A stretch of DNA of 64,000 bases from Marinobacterium mangrovicola (GTDB lineage Bacteria; Pseudomonadota; Gammaproteobacteria; Pseudomonadales; Balneatricaceae): positions 496,001-560,000 of the forward strand of contig NZ_SMFU01000009.1 of assembly GCF_004339595.1 (NCBI RefSeq). The letters are read 5' to 3'. The notes under the pieces were generated by a model, which was not told the DNA's origin, did not search any database, and saw only the letters and a program-made list of their open reading frames with translations. Below, piece by piece: positions 63,155 to 64,000 of the stretch (the first letter of the stretch is position 1; each line of letters starts with the position of its first letter). The position numbers and the translations under genes were made by a program.

Positions 63155-64000
63155 TCAGACCGCCGTCCGATGCCTGCTGAGGGTATGGGTCAACTGATCC
63201 AGGCTGTCGCGGTTAGCAAGCAGTGCAGCCACGGCATCTTCGAGATCGCCATCACTCAAGCCCAGCGGCTCATACATATCCGGCTCCAGGGTCGTGATCG
63301 GCCCATCGGCCAGCTGCTCACGACGCAGCAGCGCCTGAGCCAGCCTTAACAGGCGGGCATAGGGCTCGCCATCACCGATCGGCAGTTCAAACTGCTGCTG
63401 ACGAATACCCGAACACACCTCTGACGGCAGGTTCCAGCTGTCCATCAGCCAGCCGCCCACCTGATCCCGCGTGACCTTCAGCACATGCTGCTCCACCAGC
63501 TGGGGCTCCAGATGCGGATTGGCCTCGATGTAGCGGGACAGAATGGAGAACTGCGGCTGGAACAGATGCGCCAGCACCAGATAGCCGAAATTATTCAACA
63601 GCCCGGAAAGATAGGCCAGGCCCGTTTTGGGGCGGGTTTCGATCGGCATGCGGCGGGTCAGCAGCTCACACAGGGTCGCGGTATAAACCGACTGTTTCCA
63701 GTACGGGGTTGAGCCGCGGGGCACATCTTCCGGCAGGTTGAGCACCTGACCCATGGCGATTCCCAGCGCCAGGTTCACCACCAGGTCGAAGCCCAGTACG
63801 CGAATCACCGCATCTTCAATCGACTCCACCTTGCCCGGCGCCGCGTAATAGGGCGATGCCGCCCAGCTCATCACCTGAGCGGAAAGGCTGGGGTCCAGAC
63901 GAACCACAGGGACCAATGCATCAACGCCGGAATCCGGATCCGAGCGCAGCATGATGATCTTCTGGGTTGTGGGAGCCAGCGCCGGCAAACCCAGGGTATC
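63155..64000 (-). CDS. HDOD-domain protein, 5' end outside the window
   Basis: The last 281 codons of a gene that begins beyond the window; the frame is open to the edge. The part starts LPALAPTTQKIIMLRSD and contains SLSAQVMSWAASPYYAAPG and AVIRVLGFDLVVNLALGIAM, the HDOD domain. These domains resemble HD phosphohydrolases but usually lack the metal ligands; they act as scaffolds in signalling, motility or stress control. The C-terminus (about 190-280) is helical. What lies before HDOD cannot be seen. It converges on the ABC-F gene, seven bases apart, with no terminator between. Confidence 0.88.
   Translation of the reverse strand, partial: DTLGLPALAPTTQKIIMLRSDPDSGVDALVPVVRLDPSLSAQVMSWAASPYYAAPGKVESIEDAVIRVLGFDLVVNLALGIAMGQVLNLPEDVPRGSTPYWKQSVYTATLCELLTRRMPIETRPKTGLAYLSGLLNNFGYLVLAHLFQPQFSILSRYIEANPHLEPQLVEQHVLKVTRDQVGGWLMDSWNLPSEVCSGIRQQQFELPIGDGEPYARLLRLAQALLRREQLADGPITTLEPDMYEPLGLSDGDLEDAVAALLANRDSLDQLTHTLSRHRTAV

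Overview
The window is a piece of a chromosome of about 60% G+C from a marine-type gammaproteobacterium, probably in or near the Oceanospirillales/Pseudomonadales. Reasons: several blocks keep the gene order known from Escherichia and Pseudomonas (yrfG-hslR-hslO-pckA with nudE; trxA-rho; tesA/ybbA/ybbP; rpiA/ilvA; hemC-hemD-hemX-hemY; a pseudomonad-like group of rsd/algQ, fklB, a TIGR02444 gene and an ABC-F gene). A TRAP dicarboxylate uptake system with DctBD control, and a possible DddB-DddC pair for 3-hydroxypropionate/DMSP breakdown, fit a marine heterotroph. I saw no rRNA, tRNA, CRISPR array, prophage or insertion sequence.

Layout. 1-3009: 3' end of an iron-dependent alcohol dehydrogenase, an MmsA-type CoA-acylating aldehyde dehydrogenase and an IclR regulator. 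3115-8056: haem genes hemC, hemD, hemX, hemY, then a YqhA-type membrane protein. 8113-11808: glyoxalase I, a GMC flavoprotein with its twin-arginine partner subunit, a ribbon-helix-helix protein and a small [2Fe-2S] ferredoxin. 11780-18858: ubiD, rho, trxA, ppx, a REP-like inverted doublet, pckA. 19042-22946: hslO, hslR (with a histidine-rich N-terminus), yrfG, nudE, a small membrane-anchored protein, sodB. 23030-30680: an orphan gene, tesA, an ABC exporter pair and a 1008-residue AsmA/DUF748-type protein. 30912-36938: a 40-residue membrane peptide, rpiA, ilvA, a PuuB-like oxidase and an NhaC-type antiporter. 37028-43008: a DUF190 protein, a three-part multidrug efflux operon with a divergent TetR regulator and clear palindromes, tandem repeats, and a membrane protein.

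43302-52233 is a functional island for C4-dicarboxylates: dctP-dctQ-dctM on the minus strand, a candidate sigma-54 promoter in front of dctP, a divergent chemoreceptor with a c-type haem motif and a FliA-like promoter, and the two-component pair dctB-dctD. The DctD protein carries the GAFTGA loop needed to activate sigma-54 polymerase, so sensor, regulator, promoter and transporter all lie within 9 kb.

52350-64000 is mostly housekeeping: pyk, tex, gshA, a FliL-like secreted protein, rsd with a WD40 lipoprotein overlapping it, fklB, a TIGR02444 protein, an ABC-F ATPase and the start-truncated HDOD gene that leaves the window. Genes are densely packed, with many 4-base stop/start overlaps and strong hairpin terminators, several usable from both sides.
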